A DNA stretch of 34,403 nucleotides from Pseudomonadota bacterium. Its GTDB lineage: Bacteria > Pseudomonadota > Alphaproteobacteria > Caulobacterales > Caulobacteraceae. Positions within the stretch are counted from its first letter, which is position 1. Every line of letters starts with the position of its first letter. The stretch covers positions 1 to 34,403 of the forward strand of contig JAEYNH010000171.1 of assembly GCA_023412655.1 (NCBI GenBank). Direction: 5' to 3'. The notes under the pieces were generated by a model. The model was given only the letters and a program-made list of their open reading frames with translations, was not told the origin of the DNA and searched no databases. Below, one piece after another: positions 15,610 through 22,845 of this stretch. A program made the translations under genes and the position numbers.

Positions 15610-15707
15610 CCGGTCGCGTAGCAGGCAGGCGTCTTACTGCGAATTCACTCGCCTTTCGGGGGCCCTGCGCTCACGTTCTGATGTGAATGGACTGGAGCTC
15701 CTGCCCT

Positions 15708-16553
15708 ATGAAGCCGCTGCTTCTCCTCGCCGCCGCGTCCCTCCTCCCGCTGGCCGCCTGCTCCGGCGGCGCCAAGGCGCCCCGGGCTGCGCTCGACTGC
15801 CCCGCCGGGCAAGGTGAGCTCAAGCGCACGGCTCAGGCGGCGGACGGCAAGAGCTGCACCTACACGACGGCGGGCGGCGACGAGGTAATCCTGCGCTTGG
15901 TCCCCGTCACCGGCGGCGCCTATGCCACGCTCGACAAGCTCGAGGCGAACCTGCTGGCCGAGAACGAAGCGGCGGCCAAGGCGGCCGCCGCGGCCGACGG
16001 CCGGGCCGAGGCCAACGCCGCCGGCAAGGTCGAGACTGGCGCCACCGCAGACACCCTCGCCGAGGCGCGGCGGGTGGCCGAGGAAGCGGAGCGTGACGCC
16101 GCCGGGACCGACGGCGCCGCCAAGAAGTCGGGGGCAAGTGAAGGCGTCGACATCCGGGTCAACGACGAAAAGGTGGTCGTGGCGGACAACGGCGGAGCCA
16201 CCCGGATCAACCTTCCCGGGATCCGCATCGAGGCAGACGAGAACGACGATTCCGCCAGCATCCGCATCGGTCCGCTGCACGTGAACGCCAACGGCGACGA
16301 AGCCCGCATGCAGATCCGCCGCGATGTACGCCTCAAGGGTGAAGCCCTATCGCGGGAGAAGCGCGGCATCCGCGCCACCTTCATCATCGGCGAGCGTTCG
16401 GCCGGCTCGGGCAGCTACCTGGGCTACGAGGCCGGCGGGCCGAAGACCGGCCCGCTGACCGTCGCCGTGATCCGCGGCTCCGGCAAGCTCGACCAGGGCG
16501 ACGAAATCTACAACGACGTGAAGCGCCTGGTGCGCAAGAACGGCGGCGTCTAG
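15708..16553 (+). CDS. Lipoprotein of unknown function
   Basis: 281 residues. Lipobox LAAC with Cys18 after MKPLLLLAAASLLPLAAC predicts a lipid-anchored envelope protein. The N-terminal domain has two cysteines (ALDCPAGQGEL, KSCTYTTAGGDEVILR). Residues of about 80-145 are rich in Ala, Glu and Lys and look like a long helix or coiled coil (EANLLAENEAAAKAAAAADG). The C-terminal part (about 145-281) looks beta-rich (VDIRVNDEKVVVADNGG, GIRATFIIGERSAGSGSYLG). I do not recognise the family. The ATG at 15708 is chosen for the signal peptide; an ATG seven codons upstream would hide it. It converges with the gene at 16562-16936. Confidence 0.7.
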   Translation: MKPLLLLAAASLLPLAACSGGAKAPRAALDCPAGQGELKRTAQAADGKSCTYTTAGGDEVILRLVPVTGGAYATLDKLEANLLAENEAAAKAAAAADGRAEANAAGKVETGATADTLAEARRVAEEAERDAAGTDGAAKKSGASEGVDIRVNDEKVVVADNGGATRINLPGIRIEADENDDSASIRIGPLHVNANGDEARMQIRRDVRLKGEALSREKRGIRATFIIGERSAGSGSYLGYEAGGPKTGPLTVAVIRGSGKLDQGDEIYNDVKRLVRKNGGV

Positions 16554-16572
16554 CGGCGGGCTCAGCCCGCCG
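16554..16572. terminator. Bidirectional hairpin spanning two convergent gene ends
   Basis: GGCGGGC (16555-16561), loop TCA, GCCCGCC (16565-16571), with one more C-G pair outside. The loop TCA is the stop codon of the minus-strand gene read in reverse; the plus-strand gene stops at 16551-16553. No T-run on either side. Confidence 0.4.
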
Positions 16573-16936
16573 GCTGCACCTCGACCACCTTGTAAGTCAG
16601 TGGGCGACCGTCCTCGTCCGTCACGGTGACGTACTCGCCAACGGCGAAACGGTGGTCCCCAAGGCGATGGACCGGCTCATCGTCGGTCACGTCGTCCTCG
16701 TCATAGTCGAAGAACCAGCGTGCGCCGCGGCGGTTGAGGCGGCCATCCACCGGATCCTCGTCGGGCGCGAAGCGGCGCACCGTGCAGGCATCGCGCGCCT
16801 TGGAGTAGGCCTGTTCGTCCAGCATGCCCTCGGCGGTCAGAGGCGCCGTCAACGCGTAGCCGCGATGGTCGTCGCCGCCGGCGAACTCCGTGCCAGGGTT
16901 CCGGGCAAGCCGCATCACGATGCGCGACAGGGACAT
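16562..16936 (-). CDS. Conserved small protein of unknown function
   Basis: 124 residues, soluble, acidic, with no signal peptide. It opens with MSLSRIVMRLARNPGTEFAGGDDHRGY and ends with a small beta-rich part (GDHRFAVGEYVTVTDEDGRPLTYKVVEVQP). A similar short protein is, to my recollection, common in alphaproteobacteria without known role. Start ATG with GGAGG six bases upstream. It follows the universal stress protein by 14 bases, so the two are probably one operon. Confidence 0.7.
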   Translation of the reverse strand: MSLSRIVMRLARNPGTEFAGGDDHRGYALTAPLTAEGMLDEQAYSKARDACTVRRFAPDEDPVDGRLNRRGARWFFDYDEDDVTDDEPVHRLGDHRFAVGEYVTVTDEDGRPLTYKVVEVQPAG

Positions 16937-16950
16937 GGACGCCTCCAGAG

Positions 16951-17763
16951 CTAGTGGGACAGAAATAGTGACGGTTGATCGGAATTCAGCAGGGTGCGCG
17001 TCGTTCCACCGAAAATGAATTCCTGCAGCCGGGGATGCCCGAAGGCGCCGGAGACCAGGATGTCGGCCTGTGCGGCCGTCGCCGCACGCAGCAGAGCCGG
17101 TGCGGCGTCGCCGGTGTCGGGAAGGATTTCGACGTCCGCCTTAACGTCGCGGGCCGCGTAGTATTCCTGCAGCCGCGCCGGATCGAAGCTACGGGAACTT
17201 GCCTTGGGCGCCGCCAGGATCAACACCCGGGTCGCCCGTTCCAGCAGGGGCAGCGCCAGCCGGGCAGCGCGCGAGGCCTCCTTGCCGCCGTCCCAGGCCA
17301 CGGCCACCACGCCTCCGACCTTCAGTCCTGCGCGCGCGATCACCACCGGCCGCTGCTCGTCCGCGACCATCTGCTGAAAGGACTCGGCCAACGGCCCGCG
17401 CCCCCGGGCGGGATCGTCGCCGAACACCACCACATCGGCCAGGCGGCTCTCGGCCGAGAGCCCCGCCCAGACCGGTGTCTGTAGCGACACGAAGCGGGCC
17501 TTCGCATAGCCGACGGCCTCCAACGCCTCCCGGGCGCTCTTCTCGCCGACGGCGGCGGCCTCCTTCAGGGATTCCAACGCGGTGGTCTGCACCCCGCCCA
17601 GGAAGCCTTCGCCCATCCAGGGCATGACGTCGGCCACGTCGGCGGGAGTGTAGACGCCTTCGACCTCCGCCCCGAACGGCTGGGCCAGGGTCACGGCCGC
17701 TTCCACGGCCGCCCGGTCGCCCTTACCGCCCGAGAGAGGCGCCATGATGCGGGCCCAGCTCAT
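16951..17763 (-). CDS. Universal stress protein (two-domain type)
   Basis: 270 residues. The opening WARIMAPLSGGKGDRAAVEAAVTLAQ is a UspA-like first strand and helix, and the C-terminal part ends with the UspA signature DILVSGAFGHPRLQEFIFGGTTRTLL. The second half begins GGVVAVAWDGGKEASRAARLALPLL, so this is a tandem of two Usp domains. Such proteins bind nucleotides in some cases and respond to starvation or low oxygen; the role here cannot be fixed. The start at 17763 has AAGGATGGA upstream; an alternative ATG five codons earlier (17778) also has a good site. It is divergent from the HD hydrolase gene. Confidence 0.88.
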   Translation of the reverse strand: MSWARIMAPLSGGKGDRAAVEAAVTLAQPFGAEVEGVYTPADVADVMPWMGEGFLGGVQTTALESLKEAAAVGEKSAREALEAVGYAKARFVSLQTPVWAGLSAESRLADVVVFGDDPARGRGPLAESFQQMVADEQRPVVIARAGLKVGGVVAVAWDGGKEASRAARLALPLLERATRVLILAAPKASSRSFDPARLQEYYAARDVKADVEILPDTGDAAPALLRAATAAQADILVSGAFGHPRLQEFIFGGTTRTLLNSDQPSLFLSH

Positions 17764-17870
17764 GCGTCCATCCTTCATACTCCCTGACTGGACCCGGGGG
17801 ACCTGCCCCTGCATTGATCTTTCTCAGGTCATGGGCCAGTTCACGGCTCGACTTTGGAAGGAATGCGCCG

Positions 17871-18518
17871 GTGAGGAAAGGGCTGCGTCGAACGCGCGAA
17901 GCGCCGAGGGCCTGGCAGCGTATGCTGTCCGGCCGGAGGCTCGACCTGCTCGATCCCTCGCCCCTGGACATCGAGATCGAGGACATCGCCCACGGCCTCG
18001 CCCGCGTGGCGCGCTGGAACGGTCAGACGGTGGGCGAACACGCCTTCTCGGTCGCCCAACACTCGGTGGTGGTGGAGGAGATCGTCGCCCACATCCAGCC
18101 GGACATCGAGCCGCGCTGGCGTCTGGCGGCCCTGCTGCACGACGCCTCCGAATACGTGATCGGCGATATGATCAGCCCGTTCAAGGCGGCGCTGGGGGTG
18201 GACTACAAGACCTTCGAAGAGCGGCTGGAAAACGCCATTCACGTCCGTTTCGGCCTGCCGGCCAAGACGCCGGCGGCGGTCAAGAAGTTGATCAAGCAGG
18301 CCGACCGCGCCTGCGCGTTCTTCGAGGCGACCCAACTCGCCGGCTTCACGCATGACGAGGCGCTCGATTTCTTCGGACCGCCTCCGGCGGACTATGCGCT
18401 GAAGATCGATCCTCAAGCGCCATTCGACGCCCAGGCGCGCTACCTCCAGCGGTTCGAGGTGCTGTCCGAGGCAGCCGGCTACCGTTCCGTCGCCGACCAG
18501 GCCTTCGTCACCGAATGA
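17871..18518 (+). CDS. HD-domain phosphohydrolase (YfbR/5'-nucleotidase-like)
   Basis: 215 residues. HD-domain metal ligands are visible: His64 (VAQHSVVV), His90-Asp91 (LLHDASEYVIGDM) and Asp145 (KQADRACAFFEATQL), as in the YfbR-type nucleotidase group. The likely reaction is dephosphorylation of a nucleoside monophosphate or similar substrate. The start is taken as GTG at 17871 with GGAAGGA nine bases upstream, because an earlier ATG (17814) would add residues unlike the family and overlap the divergent promoter region. Its stop overlaps the next start (ATGA), so it is coupled to a Nudix-type regulator. Confidence 0.82.
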   Translation: MRKGLRRTREAPRAWQRMLSGRRLDLLDPSPLDIEIEDIAHGLARVARWNGQTVGEHAFSVAQHSVVVEEIVAHIQPDIEPRWRLAALLHDASEYVIGDMISPFKAALGVDYKTFEERLENAIHVRFGLPAKTPAAVKKLIKQADRACAFFEATQLAGFTHDEALDFFGPPPADYALKIDPQAPFDAQARYLQRFEVLSEAAGYRSVADQAFVTE

Positions 18519-19495
18519 GCGCCACACCGTCCATGGTGGTGATCGGCCTCTCCGCCGTGGTCGTGGCCATCCGGGATGGCGAGGCGGTGGTGCTTACCCT
18601 TCGGCACAAGGACGGAGAACCCTCGGGCCTGCCCTTCGGCCCATTCGACCCCGAAGGTCACCGCACCTTCGAACTGGGCATGCGGGCGTTCGTGACCGAA
18701 CAGACACGCTTCAACCTTGGCTATGTGGAGCAGCTCTATACCTTTGGCGACAAGGGACGGGACGCACCCCTCGCCGCCATGGAGCCCTCTCGCGGGCCCG
18801 CGGGCGACCGCGGCGCAAGGGTGATTTCTGTGGGCTACCTGGCCCTGGCCCCCGCCGCGGTGGACACGCATTTCGCCGGCAGCGAATGGCGGCCCTGGGC
18901 CCGTTTCTTTCCTTGGGAGGATTGGCGGCAGGGTCGACCGCCCGCGCTCGAGGCCATCGAGGCGGCTCTGCGCATCTGGGCGGACGGCAGCGTCCCTCGC
19001 CTCGCCCGGGCCCGCCTCGCCTTCGCACTGGATGGCGCGCCGTGGAACGAGGAACGGGTGCTTGAGCGCTATGAGCTGCTGTACGAAGCCGGTCTCGTGC
19101 AGGAAGCCTCCCGCGACCGAGGTGAGCCGCCTCCGCAGCAGGACGAGGCGCTCGCGGCCGCCATGGGCGAGCCTATGATCTCCGACCACCGGCGGATCCT
19201 GGCGACGGCTCTCGGCCGCCTACGGGGCAAGCTGAAGTACCGGCCGGTGGTGTTCGAACTGATGCCGGAAGCCTTCACCCTATCGGCGCTGCAGCGCACC
19301 GTGGAGGCCATCGCCGGGGTACCCCTGCACAAGCAGAACTTCCGCCGGGCCCTGGAGCGGGCGCAACTGGTGGAGGGCCTCGGCCGGCTCGATGTCGAAA
19401 CCGGCGGACGCCCCGCCGAACTCTTCAGGTTCCGGCGTGAAGTGCTGGACGCCCGACCGGTCTCCGGCCTCAGCCTGCCTCTGCTGCGGGAGTAG
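18515..19495 (+). CDS. Nudix-winged helix protein, NrtR-like NAD regulator
   Basis: 326 residues. Residues 1-150 look like a Nudix domain with degenerate catalytic box (VVVAIRDGEAVVLTLRHKDG, LPFGPFDPEGHRTFELGMRAFVTEQT, YVEQLYTFGDKGR, ISVGYLALAP), typical of regulatory Nudix proteins that sense rather than cleave. Residues of about 230-326 form a winged-helix part (KYRPVVFELMPEAFTLSALQRTVEAIAG, NFRRALERAQLVEGLG) as in NrtR, the ADP-ribose-sensing repressor of NAD genes. It overlaps the HD hydrolase by four bases. No NAD synthesis genes lie in the window, so its targets are unknown. The insert ASRDRGEPPPQQDEALAAA between the domains is long. Confidence 0.78.
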   Translation: MSATPSMVVIGLSAVVVAIRDGEAVVLTLRHKDGEPSGLPFGPFDPEGHRTFELGMRAFVTEQTRFNLGYVEQLYTFGDKGRDAPLAAMEPSRGPAGDRGARVISVGYLALAPAAVDTHFAGSEWRPWARFFPWEDWRQGRPPALEAIEAALRIWADGSVPRLARARLAFALDGAPWNEERVLERYELLYEAGLVQEASRDRGEPPPQQDEALAAAMGEPMISDHRRILATALGRLRGKLKYRPVVFELMPEAFTLSALQRTVEAIAGVPLHKQNFRRALERAQLVEGLGRLDVETGGRPAELFRFRREVLDARPVSGLSLPLLRE

Positions 19496-19533
19496 CGTTC
19501 CGCCTTACTCGCCGACAACAACCTTCCGCCCGC

Positions 19534-20451
19534 TCAGGCCGCCTTGTCCAGAACCTCCGCCGCCTTCGCGCCCCTACGCTCTTCCCACTCGTCCTTCAGC
19601 TGAGCGCTGGTCTGCCGGCTGCCGTCCGGACTCCAACCGGGCGGGCCGAACAGCCATCCAAGGGCGTGACGGGGCTGACGCGCAATGTCCTGGGCGATGG
19701 CGACCCATTCGTGAAACGCCACACGCAAAATGTTGAAGGTGGCCAGGTTCTTCACGATCCCATAGCGGCACGGCTCCTCGTCCAGCTCGGGCTGGAAGGT
19801 GCCGAACAGCCGGTCCCAGATGATCAGGATCCCCGCATAGTTCTTGTCCAGGTAGCGAGGGTTCCGCGCGTGGTGGACGCGGTGGTGCGACGGGGTGTTG
19901 AAGACGGCCTCGAACCAGCCCGGCATACGGCGGATCGCCTCCGTATGGATCCAGTACTGGTAGACGAGGCTGATCCCCATCTGGATCGCGATCATCGCCG
20001 GTGGGAAGCCCAGGAACGCCAGGGGCAGCCACAGCAGCCAGGTGCCGGCCAGACCGCCCGTCCATGTCTGCCGCAGGGCCGTGGACAGGTTGTAGTGCTG
20101 GCTGGAGTGGTGGTTCACGTGGCTCGCCCACCAGAAGCGCCTTTCGTGCGCCAGCCGGTGGAACCAGTAGTAGGTCAGGTCTTCGAGCAGGAAGATCCCC
20201 GCCCACGCCCAGATCGCCGTCATGGGAATGTCGAACAGCCGATGCTGGTACGCCCAGAGCGTGGCCGCCGCCACGACACCGCCCATCAGCAGGCCCGCCA
20301 CGGTCGAGCCGAGGCCCATCCCGAGGGAAACCGCCGTGTCCCTGGGCTCGTAATGCGACCTCGCCCTGCCGAACCGCGTCAGCAGGATCTCGAGGATGAT
20401 GGCGAGGATGAAGAACGGGGTGGCGAGGGTGACCGGATCGAAGGTGGTCAT
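19534..20451 (-). CDS. Sterol desaturase / fatty acid hydroxylase family membrane protein
   Basis: 305 residues, an integral membrane di-iron enzyme. The three His clusters are HRLAH (98-102), HVNHH (111-115) and HHRVHH (189-194), between several hydrophobic segments (about 9-24, 45-68, 79-96, 133-170). Family members hydroxylate or desaturate lipids such as sterols, carotenoids or sphingolipids; the substrate here is unknown. Start ATG at 20451 overlaps the stop of the gene before it (ATGA), so the two are translationally coupled. The C-terminal 40 residues are soluble and charged. Confidence 0.9.
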   Translation of the reverse strand: MTTFDPVTLATPFFILAIILEILLTRFGRARSHYEPRDTAVSLGMGLGSTVAGLLMGGVVAAATLWAYQHRLFDIPMTAIWAWAGIFLLEDLTYYWFHRLAHERRFWWASHVNHHSSQHYNLSTALRQTWTGGLAGTWLLWLPLAFLGFPPAMIAIQMGISLVYQYWIHTEAIRRMPGWFEAVFNTPSHHRVHHARNPRYLDKNYAGILIIWDRLFGTFQPELDEEPCRYGIVKNLATFNILRVAFHEWVAIAQDIARQPRHALGWLFGPPGWSPDGSRQTSAQLKDEWEERRGAKAAEVLDKAA

Positions 20452-20837
20452 GCCGCGAGATCTTTCGGCGGCCACGACGGCAGGTTCAGGAACGCCTTGG
20501 GGGCGGCTACGTCAGCGAGGTCAACGCACAGCCGGCCCTTCCTGAAGCTGGCCTGCAACGCCTGCGCCCAGGGGATTTGCCTGCCCGCGTAACCGTCGCC
20601 CACACGGCAGATTACCAGGGCCAAGCCGCCCGACTTGGCCAGCGCGCCTGCGCCGTCGGAGGCTACCCAGACGGCGTCGAGCCGGCGACCCGGGAACTCA
20701 TCCTCGAGCAAGGCCCGCGCCGTGGCCTCGTCCATCGGACCATGCGGGCGAGCGATCCGCGCCCATGCGGCCAGGCCGACGAGCAACGCCAGGGCAAGGC
20801 CCGATGCGAACAGCTGGACGAAGAACGCCTGGCTCAA
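20448..20837 (-). CDS. Small membrane-anchored protein, partner of the desaturase gene
   Basis: 129 residues with one N-terminal membrane segment (FFVQLFASGLALALLVGLAAWARI) and a soluble part (EDEFPGRRLDAVWVASDGAGALAKSG, FRKGRLCVDLAD) that I do not recognise. The start is likely TTG at 20837, because GGAGGG lies seven bases upstream; a GTG at 20852 in the same frame lacks such a site. The stop overlaps the start of the desaturase-like gene, so they are probably co-translated, perhaps as an accessory subunit. Confidence 0.65.
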   Translation of the reverse strand: MSQAFFVQLFASGLALALLVGLAAWARIARPHGPMDEATARALLEDEFPGRRLDAVWVASDGAGALAKSGGLALVICRVGDGYAGRQIPWAQALQASFRKGRLCVDLADVAAPKAFLNLPSWPPKDLAA

Positions 20838-20897
20838 AGCACTTCCCTCCACACCCTTGTTCTTTTTTCGGGAGCGTGGTCGCCTGAGGCGTTCGGG

Positions 20898-20932
20898 TCA
20901 AGAAGAAGCCCTCCCCGATCGGAGAGGGCTTC
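20898..20932 (-). terminator. Terminator of the outer-membrane beta-barrel gene
   Basis: GAAGCCCTC (from 20905) pairs with GAGGGCTTC (ending 20932) around an inner CCGATCGG. On the minus strand it is followed by TTCTTG. It lies 32 bases past the stop of the beta-barrel gene. Confidence 0.65.
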
Positions 20933-20964
20933 GTGACCTCGAGGGTTCGGCCTTGGCCGGAGCG

Positions 20965-21507
20965 TCAGAATTTGCGGGTGTAGGCCACCGCCCAAACATC
21001 CGCGTTGCCGCCGTCGAAGTCATGGCGGGTCCAGTCGATGCGGACCCCGTTCACGCCGTCGAAGTGATGCTGCGCGCCGACGCCGTAGTTCCAGGAATTT
21101 CCGTCGTCCGAGGCGGAGATGCCGCCGGCCGAACCCTTGATCTTGGTGGTGCCATAGCCGATCCGGGCGAACAGGTCGGTGTTGGCGCCCACCGGGGCGA
21201 AACCAACCACGTAAGCCGCGACCTGGTGCTTCAGGTCGACGTTCACAGGGGCGCCGGCGATGTTCACGTCATCGTCCCGCACGCCGAAGGCCGCTTCGCC
21301 CTCGACGCCCAGCCAGGCGTTGGCGCGATAGCCAAGGCGGCCCTGGAGCGCGCCGAGATTGACGCGGTCACCGTCCACATGGGCATAGCCGGCGGTGGCG
21401 TAGACGTTGCTGACGGGGGTCTCCTGAGCCACGGCGGCGGTCGGGGCGACGGCGGCGGCGGCAAGCGAGATGGCAGCGACCGAGGCCGCGGCGCAGAGAG
21501 CTTTCAT
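20965..21507 (-). CDS. Outer-membrane beta-barrel protein (OmpA/porin-like)
   Basis: 180 residues. A long signal peptide (about 1-28, ending AAVAQ) is followed by alternating strands (NVYATAGYAHVDGDRVNLGALQGRLGYRANAWLGVEGEAAFG, NTDLFARIGYGTTKIKG, SWNYGVGAQHHFDGVNGVRIDWTRHDF) and a C-terminal phenylalanine (AVAYTRKF), the usual mark for outer-membrane insertion. This looks like a small eight-stranded barrel. Start ATG at 21507 with GGAG upstream. It has its own terminator and is divergent from the FabH-like gene. Confidence 0.85.
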   Translation of the reverse strand: MKALCAAASVAAISLAAAAVAPTAAVAQETPVSNVYATAGYAHVDGDRVNLGALQGRLGYRANAWLGVEGEAAFGVRDDDVNIAGAPVNVDLKHQVAAYVVGFAPVGANTDLFARIGYGTTKIKGSAGGISASDDGNSWNYGVGAQHHFDGVNGVRIDWTRHDFDGGNADVWAVAYTRKF

Positions 21508-21594
21508 ATTCGGTACTCCACTCAAGTTTTCTCAGCTCCCCCGAGCCGGGTTTAGGTCGGCGTCAAACGCGGCCCACCGCAGCCGGTTCTGTGG

Positions 21595-21608
21595 CGAACC
21601 TTTGTTCG
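21595..21608. promoter_or_regulatory. Operator-like palindrome CGAAC-N4-GTTCG
   Basis: CGAACCTTTGTTCG has perfect 5-base arms. It lies 87 bp upstream of the beta-barrel gene and 88 bp upstream of the FabH-like gene, between divergent starts. It equals the Gram-positive LexA box form, but alphaproteobacterial LexA uses a direct repeat, so another regulator or chance is likely. Confidence 0.3.
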
Positions 21609-21696
21609 AGGGCGACCTGTTGCCCTGCGGCCACAATGCCGAATGACGGCGCGTCGGCTCATGCTATCAGTCGTCCCCAGAACCTCTGGAGGATGC

Positions 21697-22812
21697 ATGA
21701 CCGCCGCCGTGATCGCCGCCACCGGCCTCCACACGCCCTCGGAGAGCCTGTCGAACGCCGAGCTGGTCGAGACCTTCAACACCTATGTGGAGCGCTTCAA
21801 CGCGGCCCACGCGGGGGCGATAGCGGCCGGGGAGGTCCAGTCTCTGGCGCCGTCCTCGGTCGAATTCATCGAGAAGGCCTCGGGCATCAAATCCCGTTAC
21901 GTGGTCAACAAGTCCGGTCTGGTCGACCCTGACCTGATGCGGCCGATCATTCCCGAACGGTCCAACGAAGAGCTGTCCATCCTCGCGGAGATCGCCGTCG
22001 AGGCGGCCAAGGACGCCCTCGCCCGCTGGGGCAAGCCCGCTTCCGACATCGACGCGGTCATCTGCGCCGCCTCGAACATGCAGCGGCCCTACCCAGCCAT
22101 GGCCATCGAGGTGCAGCAGGCGCTCGGCATCGAGGGCTTCGCCTTCGACATGAACGTCGCCTGTTCCTCGGCGACGTTCGGCATCAAGACGGCCGCGGAC
22201 TTTGTGGCGTCAGACTCTGCGCGCGCCGTGCTGATGGTCAATCCCGAGATCTGCTCGGGTCACCTCAACTTCCGGGACCGCGACAGTCATTTCATCTTCG
22301 GAGACGTGGCCACCGCCGTGATCATCGAGCGGGCCGACCGGTCGGACGGCGGCTGGGACATTCTGGGCACGCGTCTCAAGACCCAATTCTCCAACAACAT
22401 CCGCAATAACTTCGGCTTCCTGAACCGCGCCGCGCCCGAAGGGATCGGCAAGCCCGACAAGCTGTTCGTCCAGGAAGGCCGCAAGGTGTTCCGCGAAGTG
22501 GTGCCGATGGTCTCGGCGATGATCGTCGAGCACGCCAACGACCTTGGCCTTGATCCCACCACGCTGAAGCGGCTGTGGCTGCACCAGGCCAACATCAACA
22601 TGAACGAGCTCATCGGCAAACGCGTGCTCGGACGTGAGCCAGAGCCTGGCGAGAACGTCATCATCCTGGACGAGTACGCCAACACCTCGTCCGCCGGCTC
22701 AATCATCGCCTTCCATAAGGCCAATGACGACTTCGAGGCGGGCGACACGGGCCTGATCTGCTCGTTCGGCGCGGGCTATTCCGCCGGCACGGTGTTCGTC
22801 CGCCGACGGTGA
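21697..22812 (+). CDS. Beta-ketoacyl-ACP synthase III family protein (FabH-like)
   Basis: 371 residues, thiolase fold. Catalytic triad visible: Cys156 (NVACSSATFG), His296 (LWLHQANINMN) and Asn329 (DEYANTSSAGS). FabH enzymes join an acyl-CoA with malonyl-ACP. This protein is longer than E. coli FabH (317) and has an N-terminal insertion (about 20-90: AELVETFNTYVERFNAAHAG, IEKASGIKSRYVVNKSG), so it may be a FabH-like condensing enzyme with another substrate and not the housekeeping one. No plsX or acpP gene is adjacent, as would be usual for fabH. Start ATG with GGAGG five bases upstream. Confidence 0.88.
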   Translation: MTAAVIAATGLHTPSESLSNAELVETFNTYVERFNAAHAGAIAAGEVQSLAPSSVEFIEKASGIKSRYVVNKSGLVDPDLMRPIIPERSNEELSILAEIAVEAAKDALARWGKPASDIDAVICAASNMQRPYPAMAIEVQQALGIEGFAFDMNVACSSATFGIKTAADFVASDSARAVLMVNPEICSGHLNFRDRDSHFIFGDVATAVIIERADRSDGGWDILGTRLKTQFSNNIRNNFGFLNRAAPEGIGKPDKLFVQEGRKVFREVVPMVSAMIVEHANDLGLDPTTLKRLWLHQANINMNELIGKRVLGREPEPGENVIILDEYANTSSAGSIIAFHKANDDFEAGDTGLICSFGAGYSAGTVFVRRR

Positions 22813-22845
22813 CGCTAGGCTCCCCGCAATCGAGGGGAGTCCACT

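Noticed and set aside
17814..17827. TTGAT-CTTT-CTCAG, FNR/FixK-like, upstream of the universal stress protein gene
   Set aside because: The second half-site departs from the consensus RTCAA at two positions. The location is suggestive but the match is too weak.
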